A stretch of 53,694 nucleotides of DNA from Albidovulum sp. bin36 (lineage in GTDB: Bacteria; Pseudomonadota; Alphaproteobacteria; Rhodobacterales; Rhodobacteraceae): assembly GCA_002238565.1 (NCBI GenBank), contig MPMP01000030.1, forward strand, positions 1 to 53,694, in the 5' to 3' direction. Below, one piece after another: positions 1 through 9,383 of this stretch. The notes below the pieces were generated by a model. That model was not told where the DNA came from. It saw only the letters and a program-made list of their open reading frames with translations, and did no database searches. Each line of letters begins with the position of its first letter. Within the stretch, counting starts at the first letter, position 1. Both the position numbers and the translations under genes were made by a program.

Positions 1-21
1 GCGCATTCAGCGCGGGCGCAA

Positions 22-122
22 ACTCCGGGCAACGGTTCACGGCAGCGGCCAGGGTGTCGGCGGCAGTCAGGAAAGAAAGTCAGGCAGACAACGAAAACAG
101 CTCGTCACCGCTCGACCGAACG
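22..122. repeat. Direct repeat, copy 1 (left edge)
   Basis: This stretch is clearly similar, in the same orientation, to 47306..47402. Shared blocks include GGTTCACGGCAGCG/CGTTCACGGCAGCG, ACAACGAAAAC and CACCGCTCGACCGAACG, with scattered substitutions and small indels. It does not read as an open protein in either copy: the left copy has a stop where the right copy has a tryptophan codon in the best minus-strand frame. The repeat may continue leftward out of the window. The right copy lies just downstream of an IS630-type fragment, so this may be an IS-associated sequence rather than an island boundary. Confidence 0.6.
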
Positions 123-196
123 CTTTCTGTACTTGACCATCAATTTGAAACGATTATTCGATTGAAACCGCCCCCAAATGGAGGCTCCAGAGGTTT

Positions 197-219
197 TCGT
201 TTCAGCCCAACTGAAACGA
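197..219. promoter_or_regulatory. Perfect 9-bp inverted repeat (hairpin or operator)
   Basis: The arms TCGTTTCAG and CTGAAACGA are separated by CCCAA. A related AAACGATT word occurs at about 146-153. The site lies just downstream of the dead ATPase gene, which is transcribed leftward. It could be that gene's terminator stem or a protein-binding site; there is no clear T-run after it on the minus strand. Confidence 0.35.
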
Positions 220-265
220 TTTCTTAGTTGGTGAGAAACGGTCATTACGTGGCTTCGCGCCAGAC

Positions 266-1437
266 TTATTCCGAAGACAACCGCGCCAATGCGCCTATCA
301 AAGGCATTGCTCGGACACCGCCTTGACCAGGCACATCCTTTTCGTCCGCATAAACGAGAATCCGCTCCGATACATCCAGCTCTTCAGCAGCAATATGGAA
401 CCCGCGCGTGACTTTTGGCGATGTCGTCCGCTTGATCTCGATGCCCCAAATCTGGCCTCGGGGAAGTTTCAAGACGAGATCGATCTCTGCTCCGGCCGAA
501 GAGCGGCAAAAGCTTGCCTCGGTGCCACGCGGCGCGGCAGCGATCAGGTTCTCGATGCAAAACCCTTCCCAGCTTCCGCCAACAACCGGATGTCCTAACA
601 GGTCTTCTTGTGTCTCAATCCCGAGTAGCGCGTGGGTTAGCCCGGGATCGCGGATATAGACCTTGGGCGATTTGACCAATCGCTTGCCTGCGTTCGAATG
701 CTAGGGCGGCAATCGTCGCACCAACATCAGATCAGCCAGCAGATCGAGATATCGGGCGACGCTTTGCCCCGAGACGCCGAGATTGCCGGCGAGTTTGGCC
801 GCGTTCAGGATCCCCCCTTGCTCATGGGCAAGCATGGTCCAGAACCGGCGCAGCGTTTCGGCTGGGATGCGCAGCCCGAACGAAGGGATGTCGCGCTCCA
901 GATAGGTCCGGGTGAATTCTTCCCGTCATGTGCGACTGGCCCGATCCGACTTCGCAAGATAACTGTTTGGAAAACCTCCGCGCAACCAGAGGGCGGACAT
1001 CGCATCCGCACCGATTTCCGGCAGCGTGAAAGGGTCAGCTCGTGGTAGCTGACCCGACCAGCCAGCGATTCCGCACTTTGATGCAAGAGCGTGTTCGACG
1101 CTGATCCCAACAATAGAAATTGCCCGAACCGATGCCCCTGCCTGCGCCGACGGTCGATTTGTCCGCGCAAGGCTTTGAACAGATTTGGCAGCAGCTGGAC
1201 CTCGTCGATCACCACAAGCCGATCTGCCTGTTCATCGAGATAGAGGTCCGGTTCTTCCAGAACCTGGCGATCGGCGGCCCGCTCCATGTCGAGATAGACC
1301 GCGTCACGGCTTTCTGCGATGTCCTGAGCAAGCGTCGTTTTGCCGACCTGCCTTGGCCCAAGCAGGACAACGCCCGCCTGGCTCTCCAATGCGTCTTCAA
1401 CCGATTTTCTATGACTTCGCTCGATTATACCTTGCAT
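266..1437 (-). pseudogene. AAA_14/DUF4143-type ATPase, inactivated
   Basis: Reading leftward from 1437, the product begins like the large bacterial family of predicted P-loop ATPases with an AAA_14 domain and a C-terminal DUF4143 nuclease-like domain. A Walker A (GPRQVGKTT) and a Walker B-like VVIDEVQLLP are visible in the first 90 residues. The C-terminal part, 266..679, ends with the usual EIKRTT-type strand. Between them the frame is broken three times: a one-base loss near 1031-1034 (expected ELTPFTLPEI), an in-frame TGA at 926-928 where TGG is expected, and a TAG at 701-703 in place of another tryptophan. Only by ignoring these does a family-length protein (about 390 residues) result. 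The gene is almost certainly dead. Family function is poorly known; a toxin-antitoxin-like or mobile-element role is sometimes suspected, but nothing here supports one. Confidence 0.8.
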
Positions 1438-1762
1438 TTATTCCATATGATGGAAGCTTTACAAGGTAAAACCAAGATCCATCGACCACTTGAAAGCGTG
1501 GCGCCGACACCTTTGGGCGCTCAAGGGCAACGATGAAACGCATTTGCCATTGCGAGCCAACCAAATACCAACATCGCACGCTTTTCGCTGCAGGGCATTT
1601 GAAGCGATTGCCTTCGTCATATGCAACACCGCATCCTACGCCCCGGCCCCGCTCAAACGACCGTAAAAACTGCGATCAAGGTGCAGTTCTCCAATTTGAG
1701 CGCGTTCAACGAGCCCGCAGAGATACCCTGATCGGCCCCCAATGATCGATCCGATCTGATTG

Positions 1763-1863
1763 TTAGCTCATAGGCACGATTTGGTCCATCGGGACGATGC
1801 TTGCGGGTGCTGGTTGCCGATAGCTCAGGGCGCCGTGGGGTCGGACCTGATTGTAGTGCTTGC
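1763..1863 (-). pseudogene. IS3-family transposase, C-terminal stub
   Basis: The minus strand encodes KHYNQVRPHGALSYRQPAP and a short tail ending at TAA (1763-1765). YN..RPH..L.Y..PA is the classic C-terminal signature of the IS3-family OrfB integrase (DDE). The reading frame is cut at 1864, exactly where the IS6-type inverted repeat begins, so the IS6-type element appears to have inserted into, and separated, an older IS3-type gene. The rest of that gene was not found on the other side of the IS6-type element. Confidence 0.7.
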
Positions 1864-2745
1864 GGCTCTGTTGCAAATTTGGTCTGAGGTTGAAAAAGCC
1901 AGAATTATTCCATTTTTTCATGCTGCCAGACGGTCTTCGAGCATGGTCATCGCCTCGGTCAGGGAGCATTGGCCCAATCCGAAGGCGCGTTCAATCATGC
2001 GGACTTCATCTTTGATGTCACCGGTCAGGTTGAAGCTGCGGGATTGACCTTTGCGCAGGGCATGCATCACTTCGAAACCTTTGATCGCGGCGTAAGCTGA
2101 TTTTAACGTCTTGAACCCGCGCACCGGTCGGATCAGCTGTTTAGCTTCCCGTGGTCGGCCTCCACGATGTTGTCGAGATACTTGACCTGACGATGCTGCA
2201 CGTCGCCCGGGCACTTGTTTTCGGCCTTCTGTTCGGCCGGGGCGACAGCATGGGTTCGGGGCCTTGTCCGTGTTGATCACCAGTGGTCGCTCCCAATCTC
2301 TCAAGTCCTTCCTTCAATGCCTTGCCAAGGAAGCGTTTCGCCGCCTTTGCATTGCGTGCCGCAGACAGGTAGAAATCAATCCTGTCACCAAATTTATCGA
2401 CCGCCCGGTGAAGATACGCCCATTTCCCACGCATCTTGATATAGGTCTCGTCCACCCGCCAACTGTCTGATCGGGGGCGTCGCCACTGCCAACGCATTCG
2501 TTTTTCGATTGCAGGTGCGTATTTCTGCACCCGGCGATAGATCGTGCCGTGATCCACACGGATGCCACGTTCCGCCATCATCTCCTCAAGGTCACGGTAG
2601 CTGATGCCATACCGGCAGTACCAGCGCACCGCCCAAAGCACTATCTCGCTTTCGAAATGCCGCCCCTTGAAGTCGTTCATGTCCTGCTCCCATGTCTCGA
2701 TCCAACAAAATGTTTACCTCCGGGATCAATGTTTGCAACCGAGCC
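1864..2745. mobile_element. IS6-family insertion sequence (decayed), 882 bp
   Basis: The left end GGCTCTGTTGCAAA is the canonical IS6/IS26-type terminal repeat. The right end TTTGCAACCGAGCC (2732-2745) is its inverted copy with one mismatch. The length fits the family (about 0.8-0.9 kb). It carries a single minus-strand transposase gene that is frameshifted, so the copy should be immobile. It interrupts an IS3-type stub on the left and lies only 10 bp from the ISKra4-type element on the right. Confidence 0.85.
1918..2680 (-). pseudogene. IS6-family transposase, multiply frameshifted
   Basis: Starting at 2680, the protein opens with MNDFKGRHFESEIVLWAVRW and continues through the helix-turn-helix (ISYRDLEEMMAERGI) and the first catalytic-core block (DETYIKMRGKWAYLHRAVDK), typical of IS6-family DDE transposases of about 230 residues. 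Near 2290 the frame shifts to RDWERPLVINTDKAP, then near 2255 to THAVAPAEQKAENKCPG, then near 2145 to KQLIRPVRGFKTLKSAYAAI. Three shifts are therefore needed to restore the usual sequence, and the catalytic Asp and Glu lie in different frames. The gene is non-functional. Confidence 0.85.
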
Positions 2746-2755
2746 GCCGTAAGTA

Positions 2756-4399
2756 GGTGTAGCCCTTTTTGATTGACGATTGCGATTCGCATTTGCTACG
2801 CTGGCTTTGCTGCATGTCCGAATACGGCCGGGAGAACCGGCGGGTGGCGCGCTTGCAGAGGCAACGAGGCAGGGAGCGCTGATGATGGCGAAGGTCAAAG
2901 GGAATCGCGGGCACAGACATCCAAACACGGTGGCGTATCTGGAAGGCTTGGGGGAGGAAGGCGCGGAGGTACATCACCCGCACGAGGGCGGATACACCCG
3001 CTACTGGCTGGAAGGCGGCGAGGTGCGGAGCTGCGACATCACGGAGGGCGAGTTGCCTCTGGCGGGCTTCGGACCGGTCGGCGGACCGCTTCCGGCATCG
3101 CTCGGTGCTGTGCAGGCGGAGTTCGGCCCGCAACTTTCGAAGCTGGCGGCGGACTTCGCGTCGGGTGCTCCGGACCTGAACAGCGTGGAGCGTGTGCTCC
3201 ACGACAGTTCTCTTTGCGGCGGCGCGACGGCGCTGAAGATGCTGTTAGAACAGCTTGACGAGGCTCTGCCACCGCCGGAATGCGCGAGCTGCGGCAAGCT
3301 TATGTGCCGGCGCCAGGCGAGGAAGAAAAAAGCCTTGCTCACCCGGCTTGGCCGGGTCGAGGTCGAGCGCAGCTATTATTATTGCCGATCGTGCGGCAAT
3401 GGCTTCTTTCCGCTTGACCGTGAACTTGGCCTGGAAGGTGACACGCTTACGCCGGGTTGTTGAGCGTCATGGCTGAGACGACGCCGATGATGAGCTTCGA
3501 TGCGGCGAGCCGCCACATCGCGAACCTTGCCGGGGTAACCGCATTCTCAAGCTCGCTGCAGCGCTGGTCCCTGGCGCTTGGCGAGGAAGTTCTCCGGTTC
3601 GAACAGGAGGAGGTCGTGGAAGCCCCCGGGAATCACGGATGCATCCTGCCGTCGACGGGACCGGGGTGCCGATGCGAAAGGACGATGTCGAAGGCATTGC
3701 CGGCAAGCAGAAGGACGGAAGCGCGAAGACCCGGGAAGCCAAGCTGGCGATCATCTACACTGCCGAGGGGCGGGACCCGGAGACCGGCGCGGCACTGAAG
3801 GACAAGGGCGGCGAGATGTCCAGTTGTCTCATCGACGGCGCGGCGGCGGCGGGAAGCCGGGATCCCTCCGATTTCGCCATGCGCCTCGACCGCGAGGCGC
3901 CGAAGGCCTAGTCGTCATCTCGGACGTCGCAGAATGGATGCGGAACACCTGCGAGGAGTTGTTCGGGGGCGGGAAGGTCGCCTTCGCGCTCGATATGTTC
4001 CGTGCCCTCGAATACGCCGGCGATGCGGCGAAGACGATTTTTCCGGACAAGGCGGACCTCGAGGCGGGCCGGGCCGCCAAGGTGATCCGGGAGCTCGAGC
4101 CCTTCAGCGGCAGGTGCAAACAAGTGGAGGCGTGCTGCCGCTACTATCGGAACAAAATCGAACGGATGCGCTACAACCAATACCGCGACCAGGGCATGCA
4201 GATTGGATCGGGGGTCGTGGAAAGTGGCTGCAAGCGGTACGGGCTCCGGCTGAAGCGTCCCGGCACCCGCTGGTCGGAGACAGGCGCCCCAACGCAATGC
4301 CGGCGCTCAAAAGCTGCGTCACAAACTTCAGGCTGCCCGACTTCCTCGACTGGCACGCGAGGCAGGCAATCGTTGCCTGACAACAAATTGGGCTACACC
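2756..4399. mobile_element. ISKra4-type insertion sequence (decayed), about 1.64 kb
   Basis: The element is bounded by GGTGTAGCCC (2756-2765) and its exact inverse GGGCTACACC (4390-4399), with partial similarity continuing inward (TTTTTGATTG against AATTTGTTG). The single plus-strand transposase gene inside is frameshifted. The element sits 10 bp right of the IS6-type copy and directly upstream of the palindrome preceding the sugar operon, so it may have displaced the native upstream region of that operon. Confidence 0.7.
2882..4380 (+). pseudogene. ISKra4-family transposase, multiply frameshifted
   Basis: The first segment, read from the ATG at 2882, carries a double zinc-ribbon-like signature typical of this family: CASCGKLMCRRQARKKKALL, then a YYYCRSCGNGFFPLD block. 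The frame is lost by one base at about 3458 (expected LTPGLLSVMAETTP). It shifts again near 3636 to VDGTGVPMRKDDVEG (a core Asp) and near 3900 to VVISDVAEWMRNTCEELF, which continues to GMQIGSGVVESGCKRYGLRL (the C-terminal Glu block). A last shift near 4285 gives the C-terminus LPDFLDWHARQAIVA ending at 4380. At least four lesions mean no functional protein. Family assignment comes from these motifs; the true start is uncertain. Confidence 0.75.
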
Positions 4400-4416
4400 C
4401 GGGCTGCACCCATACC

Positions 4417-4445
4417 TTGATTAATGCTGTATTACAGCATAAGCT
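4417..4445 (+). promoter_or_regulatory. Candidate promoter with 17-bp palindromic operator for the sugar operon
   Basis: ATGCTGTATTACAGCAT (4424-4440) is a perfect inverted repeat of 7+3+7 bases. It is preceded by TTGATT (4417-4422), a fair -35 box. A 17-base spacer leads to TAAGCT (4440-4445), a weak -10. The palindrome would thus fill the spacer, a typical repressor site. It lies about 90 bp upstream of the first gene of the sugar operon and just outside the ISKra4-type element. No regulator gene is adjacent, so the cognate protein is unknown. Confidence 0.45.
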
Positions 4446-4533
4446 CGCTGTTTTAAAGGCGATTCATCGTCGTCAATACAAGGCGTGATTCGCGTCCACG
4501 GTGCGCAGGAACCTGAGAGTGGGGAGAGTCAGA

Positions 4534-5346
4534 ATGGAAGGCTGGAAACTAGGCTATCAGGCGAACTGTTGGGGACCTCTCGGCGGCAACGCGGTTGGCG
4601 TGACATCCATCTCCGAACTGACCTACCGCACCTTTGGCAGCATGGAAGCCGCGCTTACCGACATCGCAGCCGCAGGCTACCAAGGCGTCGAACTCTTTGA
4701 TGGCAATCTCCTCGACTTCAGCGCAGCCGAGTTTCAACGTCTCCTCGACCAGGCCGGCCTGTCGTTGATCGCTGCCTACTCCGGCGCGAATTTCATATTC
4801 CGGGAGATCCTCGACGAGGAACTCGGTCGGATTCGGCGTGCAGCGGATCGCATCGCGGAGCTGGGCGCGCCCCATCTAGTCGTCGGAGGCGGCGCGAAGC
4901 GCCGCGGGGGAACGCAAGAGGACGATTGCGCAAGGCTTGCGGAAGCGCTGGAGGCGGTTGTCTCGATTGCCCGCGAGCGAGGCCTGTCGGCGCACTACCA
5001 CCCTCACCTCACGACCATAATAGAAGGCCCGAGCGACGTTCGCCGAATCCTATCCGAGACTTCGATCAACTTTTGCCCGGACACGGCGCACCTGGCGGCG
5101 GCGGGCGGCGACCCGGCCGCGATAATTCGCGAACATGCCGACCGCATCACCTACATCCACCTCAAGGGCTGGCAGAAGGAACCGTTCGCATTCACGCCGC
5201 TAGATCGGGGTGATCTTGACAGCGCTCCAATTCTGAGAGCGATCCGGGACATCGGATTCGACGGCTGGATTACCGTCGAACTCGACGCGTGGGACGATCC
5301 GCGCAAAGGGGCGGAGCTGAGCAAGTCCTATCTGGACCGGAACTGA
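4534..5346 (+). CDS. Sugar phosphate isomerase/epimerase (IolE-like TIM barrel)
   Basis: This 270-residue protein has the AP-endonuclease-2/xylose-isomerase-like TIM-barrel pattern of IolE and related sugar or keto-sugar isomerases. Likely metal ligands by family pattern are Glu164 (TIIE), Asp183 (CPDTAHL), His209 (YIHLK) and Glu249 (ITVELD). The ATG at 4534 is chosen over an in-frame ATG at 4501 because GGGGAGAG lies about 9 bases upstream and the conserved sequence begins there. It is the first gene of an operon with a sugar ABC importer and a Gfo/Idh/MocA dehydrogenase, a pairing common in inositol, cyclitol and 3-keto-sugar pathways. It probably isomerises or dehydrates the oxidised sugar in the cytoplasm; the substrate cannot be read from sequence. 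Confidence 0.85.
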   Translation: MEGWKLGYQANCWGPLGGNAVGVTSISELTYRTFGSMEAALTDIAAAGYQGVELFDGNLLDFSAAEFQRLLDQAGLSLIAAYSGANFIFREILDEELGRIRRAADRIAELGAPHLVVGGGAKRRGGTQEDDCARLAEALEAVVSIARERGLSAHYHPHLTTIIEGPSDVRRILSETSINFCPDTAHLAAAGGDPAAIIREHADRITYIHLKGWQKEPFAFTPLDRGDLDSAPILRAIRDIGFDGWITVELDAWDDPRKGAELSKSYLDRN

Positions 5347-5400
5347 GCGCCGCGAACAGCGAGCGGGCACTCGCCCGCGATCCAAAGGAGAAACCGAGAA

Positions 5401-6521
5401 TGAAACCACTTCAAACCATAGCAACGACGATGGCCGCCGCCGCGATTTCCATCGCGCCGTTCTGCCTGCCGGCGTCGGCCGATCCGGATTCCGCCCTGGC
5501 GGCCCTGCAAGGCACCGTACTCTCCAAGGGGCCGAATGGGGAAGATCCGAGTTCGGCGGGCGATCTCATGCTGACGGATGCGGAGCTTGACTCCATCAGG
5601 GCCATGAATGCAACAGCCGCAATCGTGATGCACTACGGCGGCAACGACTGGAGCCAGGCCCAGATCTCCGGGTTGACAGAACAATTCGGGAAGATGGGCA
5701 TTGAGGTTATCGCCGTGACCGATGCCGGTTTCAAGCCGGAGAAGCAAGTCTCCGATATCGAAACTATCATGGCTCAAAACCCGAGCATCATTGTGTCAAT
5801 CCCGACGGACCCGTCCGCAACCGCCGCAGCCTACCGGTCCGCTGCGGAGGCCGGAACGAAACTCGTCTTCATGGACAACGTGCCCAGGGGATTTGTCGCG
5901 GGCGAGGACTACATCGCTTCCGTCTCGGCGGACAACTATGGAAACGGCGTAGCGGCCGCCCATCTCATGGCAAAGGCGCTAAATGGCGAAGGCCAGGTGG
6001 GCCTTGTCTTCCACGCCGCAGATTTCTTCGTGACCCGCCAGCGATACGATGCTTTCAAGGCAACCATCGAGAGTGACTATCCGGGAATCGAAATTGTCGC
6101 CGAGCAGGGCATTGGCGGGCCGGACTTCACCGGCGATGCCGAAAAGGCCGCCTCGGCGATGCTGACATCGAACCCGGGTATCGACGGAATCTGGGCAGTG
6201 TGGGACGTGCCTGCGGAAGGCGTGATTTCCGCTGCGCGCGTTTCGGGCCGCGACGACCTCGTGATTACGACTATCGACCTGGGCGAGAACGTCGCCATCA
6301 ACATGGCGCAGGGCGGGTTCGTGAAGGGCCTTGGAGCACAGCGGCCATTCGACCAGGGCGTGGCCGAGGCGATACTGGCCGGTTACGGACTTCTGGGCAA
6401 GGAGGCACCTCCGTTCGTCGCCCTGCCGGCGCTGCCCGTGACCAAGGAAACGCTGCTTGAGAGTTGGCAGGCCGTCTATCACTCGGAAGCCACGGAGAAC
6501 ATCCGGAAGAGCATGAACTGA
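5401..6521 (+). CDS. Sugar ABC transporter periplasmic binding protein
   Basis: A 373-residue type-1 periplasmic binding protein (Peripla_BP_4, ribose/inositol-binding class). It starts with a Sec signal peptide whose hydrophobic core is AAAAISIAPFCL and whose likely cleavage site follows PASA at about residue 27. Typical family strands include SIIVSIPTDPSATAAAYR and LVFMDNVP. The start is supported by AAAGGAG, 9 bases upstream. It lies 54 bp after the isomerase gene and is followed by an 8-bp hairpin (6530..6557), a common arrangement that raises binding-protein mRNA over downstream genes. It captures the sugar in the periplasm for the ATPase and permease encoded downstream. Confidence 0.9.
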
Positions 6522-6529
6522 CGCGGCTC

Positions 6530-6557
6530 GGGACCGGTTGCCATGCGCGCCGGTCCC
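6530..6557 (+). other. Intergenic hairpin after the binding-protein gene
   Basis: GGGACCGG (6530-6537) and CCGGTCCC (6550-6557) form a perfect 8-bp stem with a 12-base loop. There is no T-run, so it is more likely a 3'-end stabilising or partial processing hairpin within the operon mRNA than a full terminator. Confidence 0.45.
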
Positions 6558-6639
6558 GTTCCCAACGGCCGTTCCCCTCGCGCCAGCAGTGGAACACAGC
6601 AGTACACCCTGTCGAAAGCACAAGCCCGGAGCAACTAGC

Positions 6640-7809
6640 ATGAGCAAGGAAGTCAATGTCGCGATGATCGGAGGCGGATTCATGGGCAAGGCGCATGCGC
6701 TGGCATATGCCGCCATGCCCATGTTCTTCTGGCCTGCGCCAGCCATCCCGCGCAAACGGGTCATCGTCGACATCACGGACGAGATGGCGGAAGACGCCAG
6801 GCAGCGGTTCAGTTTCGACGAAGCCTCCACTGACTGGCGCGCAACAATCGCGCGCGACGATGTTGACGTGATCGATATCTGCACGCCCAACAACATGCAT
6901 GCCGAAATCGCGATTGCCGCAGCGAGTGCCGGCAAGCATATTCTCTGCGAAAAACCGCTGGCTAGAGGCGCCGCGGAAGCGAAATCGATGCTGGACGCCG
7001 TTGAGAGAGCCGGAGTCATCCACATGGTCGCGTTCAACTATCGACGCACCCCGGCCATCGCGCTGGCCAAGACTTTCATCGACGACGGGCGGATCGGCGA
7101 GATCCGCAATTTCCGCGGCACCTATCTCCAGGACTGGTCGGCCGACCCCGATGGTCCCCTCTCCTGGCGGTTCCAGAAAGATATCGCCGGGTCCGGCGCG
7201 GTCGGCGACATCGGCACGCATGTGGTCGACATAGCGCACTATCTCGTAGGACGAATCTCGGAAGTGAACGCGATGACGCCGGCCTATATCAAGACTCGCC
7301 CGGTGCAGGAAGGAGGCCTGGACAAGCTCGGGGCGTCGGAAAAGAACGCCAGCGCCCGGCGCGAACCGGTCGACGTGGAAGACGAGGTTATCTCTCTGCT
7401 GCGCTTCGAGAACGGCGCCGTCGGATCCCTGGAAGCCACGCGCAACGCGTATGGAAGGAACAATTTCATTACGCTGGAGATTCATGGCACGAAGGGCTCG
7501 ATCCACTTCAACTACGAGCGACGGGACGAACTGCAGGTCATGTTCGCAGACGATCCTGTGGATGCCCGGGGCTTCCGCACGATCTACACCGGCCCTGCGC
7601 ATCCCTACGGAGACGGCCTGTGGCCGATCCCTGCAATTGGCATCGGGTATTCGGAAACCAAGATCATCGAGTGCCGCGATTTCTTCCAGGCCATCGCCTC
7701 CAGCACCCAGCCCTCGCCGAATTTCGTCGATGGCTACTGGTGCGAGCTCGTGGCCGACGCCCTGCTAAAGTCAGGAGAAACGGGAAAGTGGGTTGGCGTG
7801 AAGGCATGA
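6640..7809 (+). CDS. Gfo/Idh/MocA-family NAD(P)-dependent dehydrogenase
   Basis: The 389-residue product begins VNVAMIGGGFMGKAHALAY, the nucleotide-binding GxGxxG strand of the family. It continues with DVIDICTPNNMHAEIA and the hallmark EKPL (ILCEKPLARG), whose lysine is catalytic in the family. The C-terminal GFO_IDH_MocA domain includes GSGAVGDIGTHVVDIAHYL with the conserved Asp/His pair. The enzyme should oxidise a hydroxyl of a sugar or cyclitol with NAD(P)+. The start ATG at 6640 gives the canonical N-terminus. The last codons overlap the next gene (ATGA), implying translational coupling to the ABC ATPase. Confidence 0.88.
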   Translation: MSKEVNVAMIGGGFMGKAHALAYAAMPMFFWPAPAIPRKRVIVDITDEMAEDARQRFSFDEASTDWRATIARDDVDVIDICTPNNMHAEIAIAAASAGKHILCEKPLARGAAEAKSMLDAVERAGVIHMVAFNYRRTPAIALAKTFIDDGRIGEIRNFRGTYLQDWSADPDGPLSWRFQKDIAGSGAVGDIGTHVVDIAHYLVGRISEVNAMTPAYIKTRPVQEGGLDKLGASEKNASARREPVDVEDEVISLLRFENGAVGSLEATRNAYGRNNFITLEIHGTKGSIHFNYERRDELQVMFADDPVDARGFRTIYTGPAHPYGDGLWPIPAIGIGYSETKIIECRDFFQAIASSTQPSPNFVDGYWCELVADALLKSGETGKWVGVKA

Positions 7810-9383
7810 CTTCTACGCCGCATGCCGTAAGCATGCGAGGCATTTTCAAGCATTTTGGCGGGGTGCAAGCACTGGAGGACGTCGACCTCCAGATCAATGC
7901 CGGGGAAATTCACGCCCTCCTCGGTGGCAACGGCGCCGGAAAGTCCACCGTCCTCAAGATCCTGAATGGCGTACATGTGCCGGACCAAGGGTCCATCGAA
8001 GTCTTCGGGCAGGTTCTGGATGAATACACGCCGGAAGCATCCCGACGCGCCGGCATAGCGATGATCTATCAGGAAATGAGTTTGATTCCGACTCTGACCG
8101 TCGCGCAAAACGTGTTCCTGACGCGGGAAGCCAGGAACCGTGTCGGACTCATCGACGACCGGATGGGGGAACGGAAGGCAGCCGAGTACTTCGAGATGCT
8201 CGAGGTCGACATCAACCCCCGAGCCCTAGTCGCGGACCTAGGGGCCGGTCAGCGCCAATTGACGGAAATCGTCAAGGCCATCAGCCAGGATGCACGGGTG
8301 CTCGTACTGGACGAGCCTTCGACAACGCTTTCCGTCTCAGATGTCGAGAAGCTGTTCGGATTCCTCAGACGCCTTCGTTCCAAGGGCGTTGCGATTATCT
8401 ACGTATCCCACCGCATGGACGAGATTGTCCGGGTCGCCGACCGGGCAACCATCCTGCGCGACGGGAAGCGCATCGTCACCGCCCCAATGTCCGAGTTGTC
8501 CATGGAATTGATGATCGAGCACATCGTCGGAAAGCGTTCCGGCGGCTTGACCAACATGGCGCGGAAGCAGGCGGGCCTCGGGGACGTGCTCCTGGAACTG
8601 GACAAGGTGTCCGGGGCCCGAAAGCCAAAGGAGATTAGCCTCACGGTTCGCAGGGGCGAAGTGGTGGGAATTGCCGGACTGCTCGGATCCGGCCGGTCGT
8701 CGCTCGCCAAGGTTCTGTTTGGAATAGAACCCATGACGGGCGGAGAGATCCGCATCGACGGACAACCGGCGACGATTGACCGTCCAAGGCATGCAATTGA
8801 ATTCGGAATCGCACTGGTCCCGGAAGCACGCGCCCTTCAGGGCCTCATCCTCCCTCATACCGTTTCGGCCAACCTGACGCTCAGCGTTTTGGACCGGGTC
8901 TCCGATCAATGGATCGTGAACCGGCGGGCTGTCCGCGAGGCAGCCAGCCGGCAGATCGACAATCTCGGCATCAAGGCGGCGTCGCAGGAGCACGCCGTAT
9001 CGACACTCTCCGGGGGCAACCAGCAGAAGGTAGTGATCGGAAAGTGGATGGCGGCCGAACCGGAGATTCTGATTCTCGACGAGCCGACGGCCGGAATTGA
9101 TATCGGGTCCAAGTCCGAAGTCATTCGTCTAATTCGGGACCTGGCCGAAAGGGGAAAGGCGATCCTGTTGATTTCCTCGGAATTGAACGAATTGCTCGTC
9201 GCGAGCAACCGCATCGCCGTGATGAGCGGCGGCAGGCTCGCCGGAGTTATTGAGCGCGACAGTCTTGACGGTCCCGCATTCGCAGACGACGATCCCGTGC
9301 AAGGTCTGAAGGCGGCGGAGCAGAACCTCCTCGCGCGCATCCAGACTGCCTTCCAACTCGGGAGTGAAGCCAGTGTCCATTAG
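7806..9383 (+). CDS. Sugar ABC transporter ATP-binding protein (two nucleotide-binding domains)
   Basis: A 525-residue RbsA/MglA-type protein with two fused ATPase domains. Domain 1 has a Walker A GGNGAGKST at residues 40-48, a degenerate signature LGAGQRQL and a Walker B VLVLDEPS. Domain 2 has the degenerate Walker A GLLGSGRSS usual for this class, a canonical signature LSGGNQQK and Walker B ILILDEPT. It energises import of the sugar with the membrane protein encoded next. The start overlaps the preceding stop by 4 bases. The first-position Gly in GGN replaces the usual Glu of GENGAGKST, a minor variation. Confidence 0.92.
   Translation: MTSTPHAVSMRGIFKHFGGVQALEDVDLQINAGEIHALLGGNGAGKSTVLKILNGVHVPDQGSIEVFGQVLDEYTPEASRRAGIAMIYQEMSLIPTLTVAQNVFLTREARNRVGLIDDRMGERKAAEYFEMLEVDINPRALVADLGAGQRQLTEIVKAISQDARVLVLDEPSTTLSVSDVEKLFGFLRRLRSKGVAIIYVSHRMDEIVRVADRATILRDGKRIVTAPMSELSMELMIEHIVGKRSGGLTNMARKQAGLGDVLLELDKVSGARKPKEISLTVRRGEVVGIAGLLGSGRSSLAKVLFGIEPMTGGEIRIDGQPATIDRPRHAIEFGIALVPEARALQGLILPHTVSANLTLSVLDRVSDQWIVNRRAVREAASRQIDNLGIKAASQEHAVSTLSGGNQQKVVIGKWMAAEPEILILDEPTAGIDIGSKSEVIRLIRDLAERGKAILLISSELNELLVASNRIAVMSGGRLAGVIERDSLDGPAFADDDPVQGLKAAEQNLLARIQTAFQLGSEASVH

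Noticed and set aside
6298-7602. 434-codon minus-strand open frame
   Set aside because: It is antisense to the Gfo/Idh/MocA dehydrogenase; a shadow of a GC-rich coding frame.
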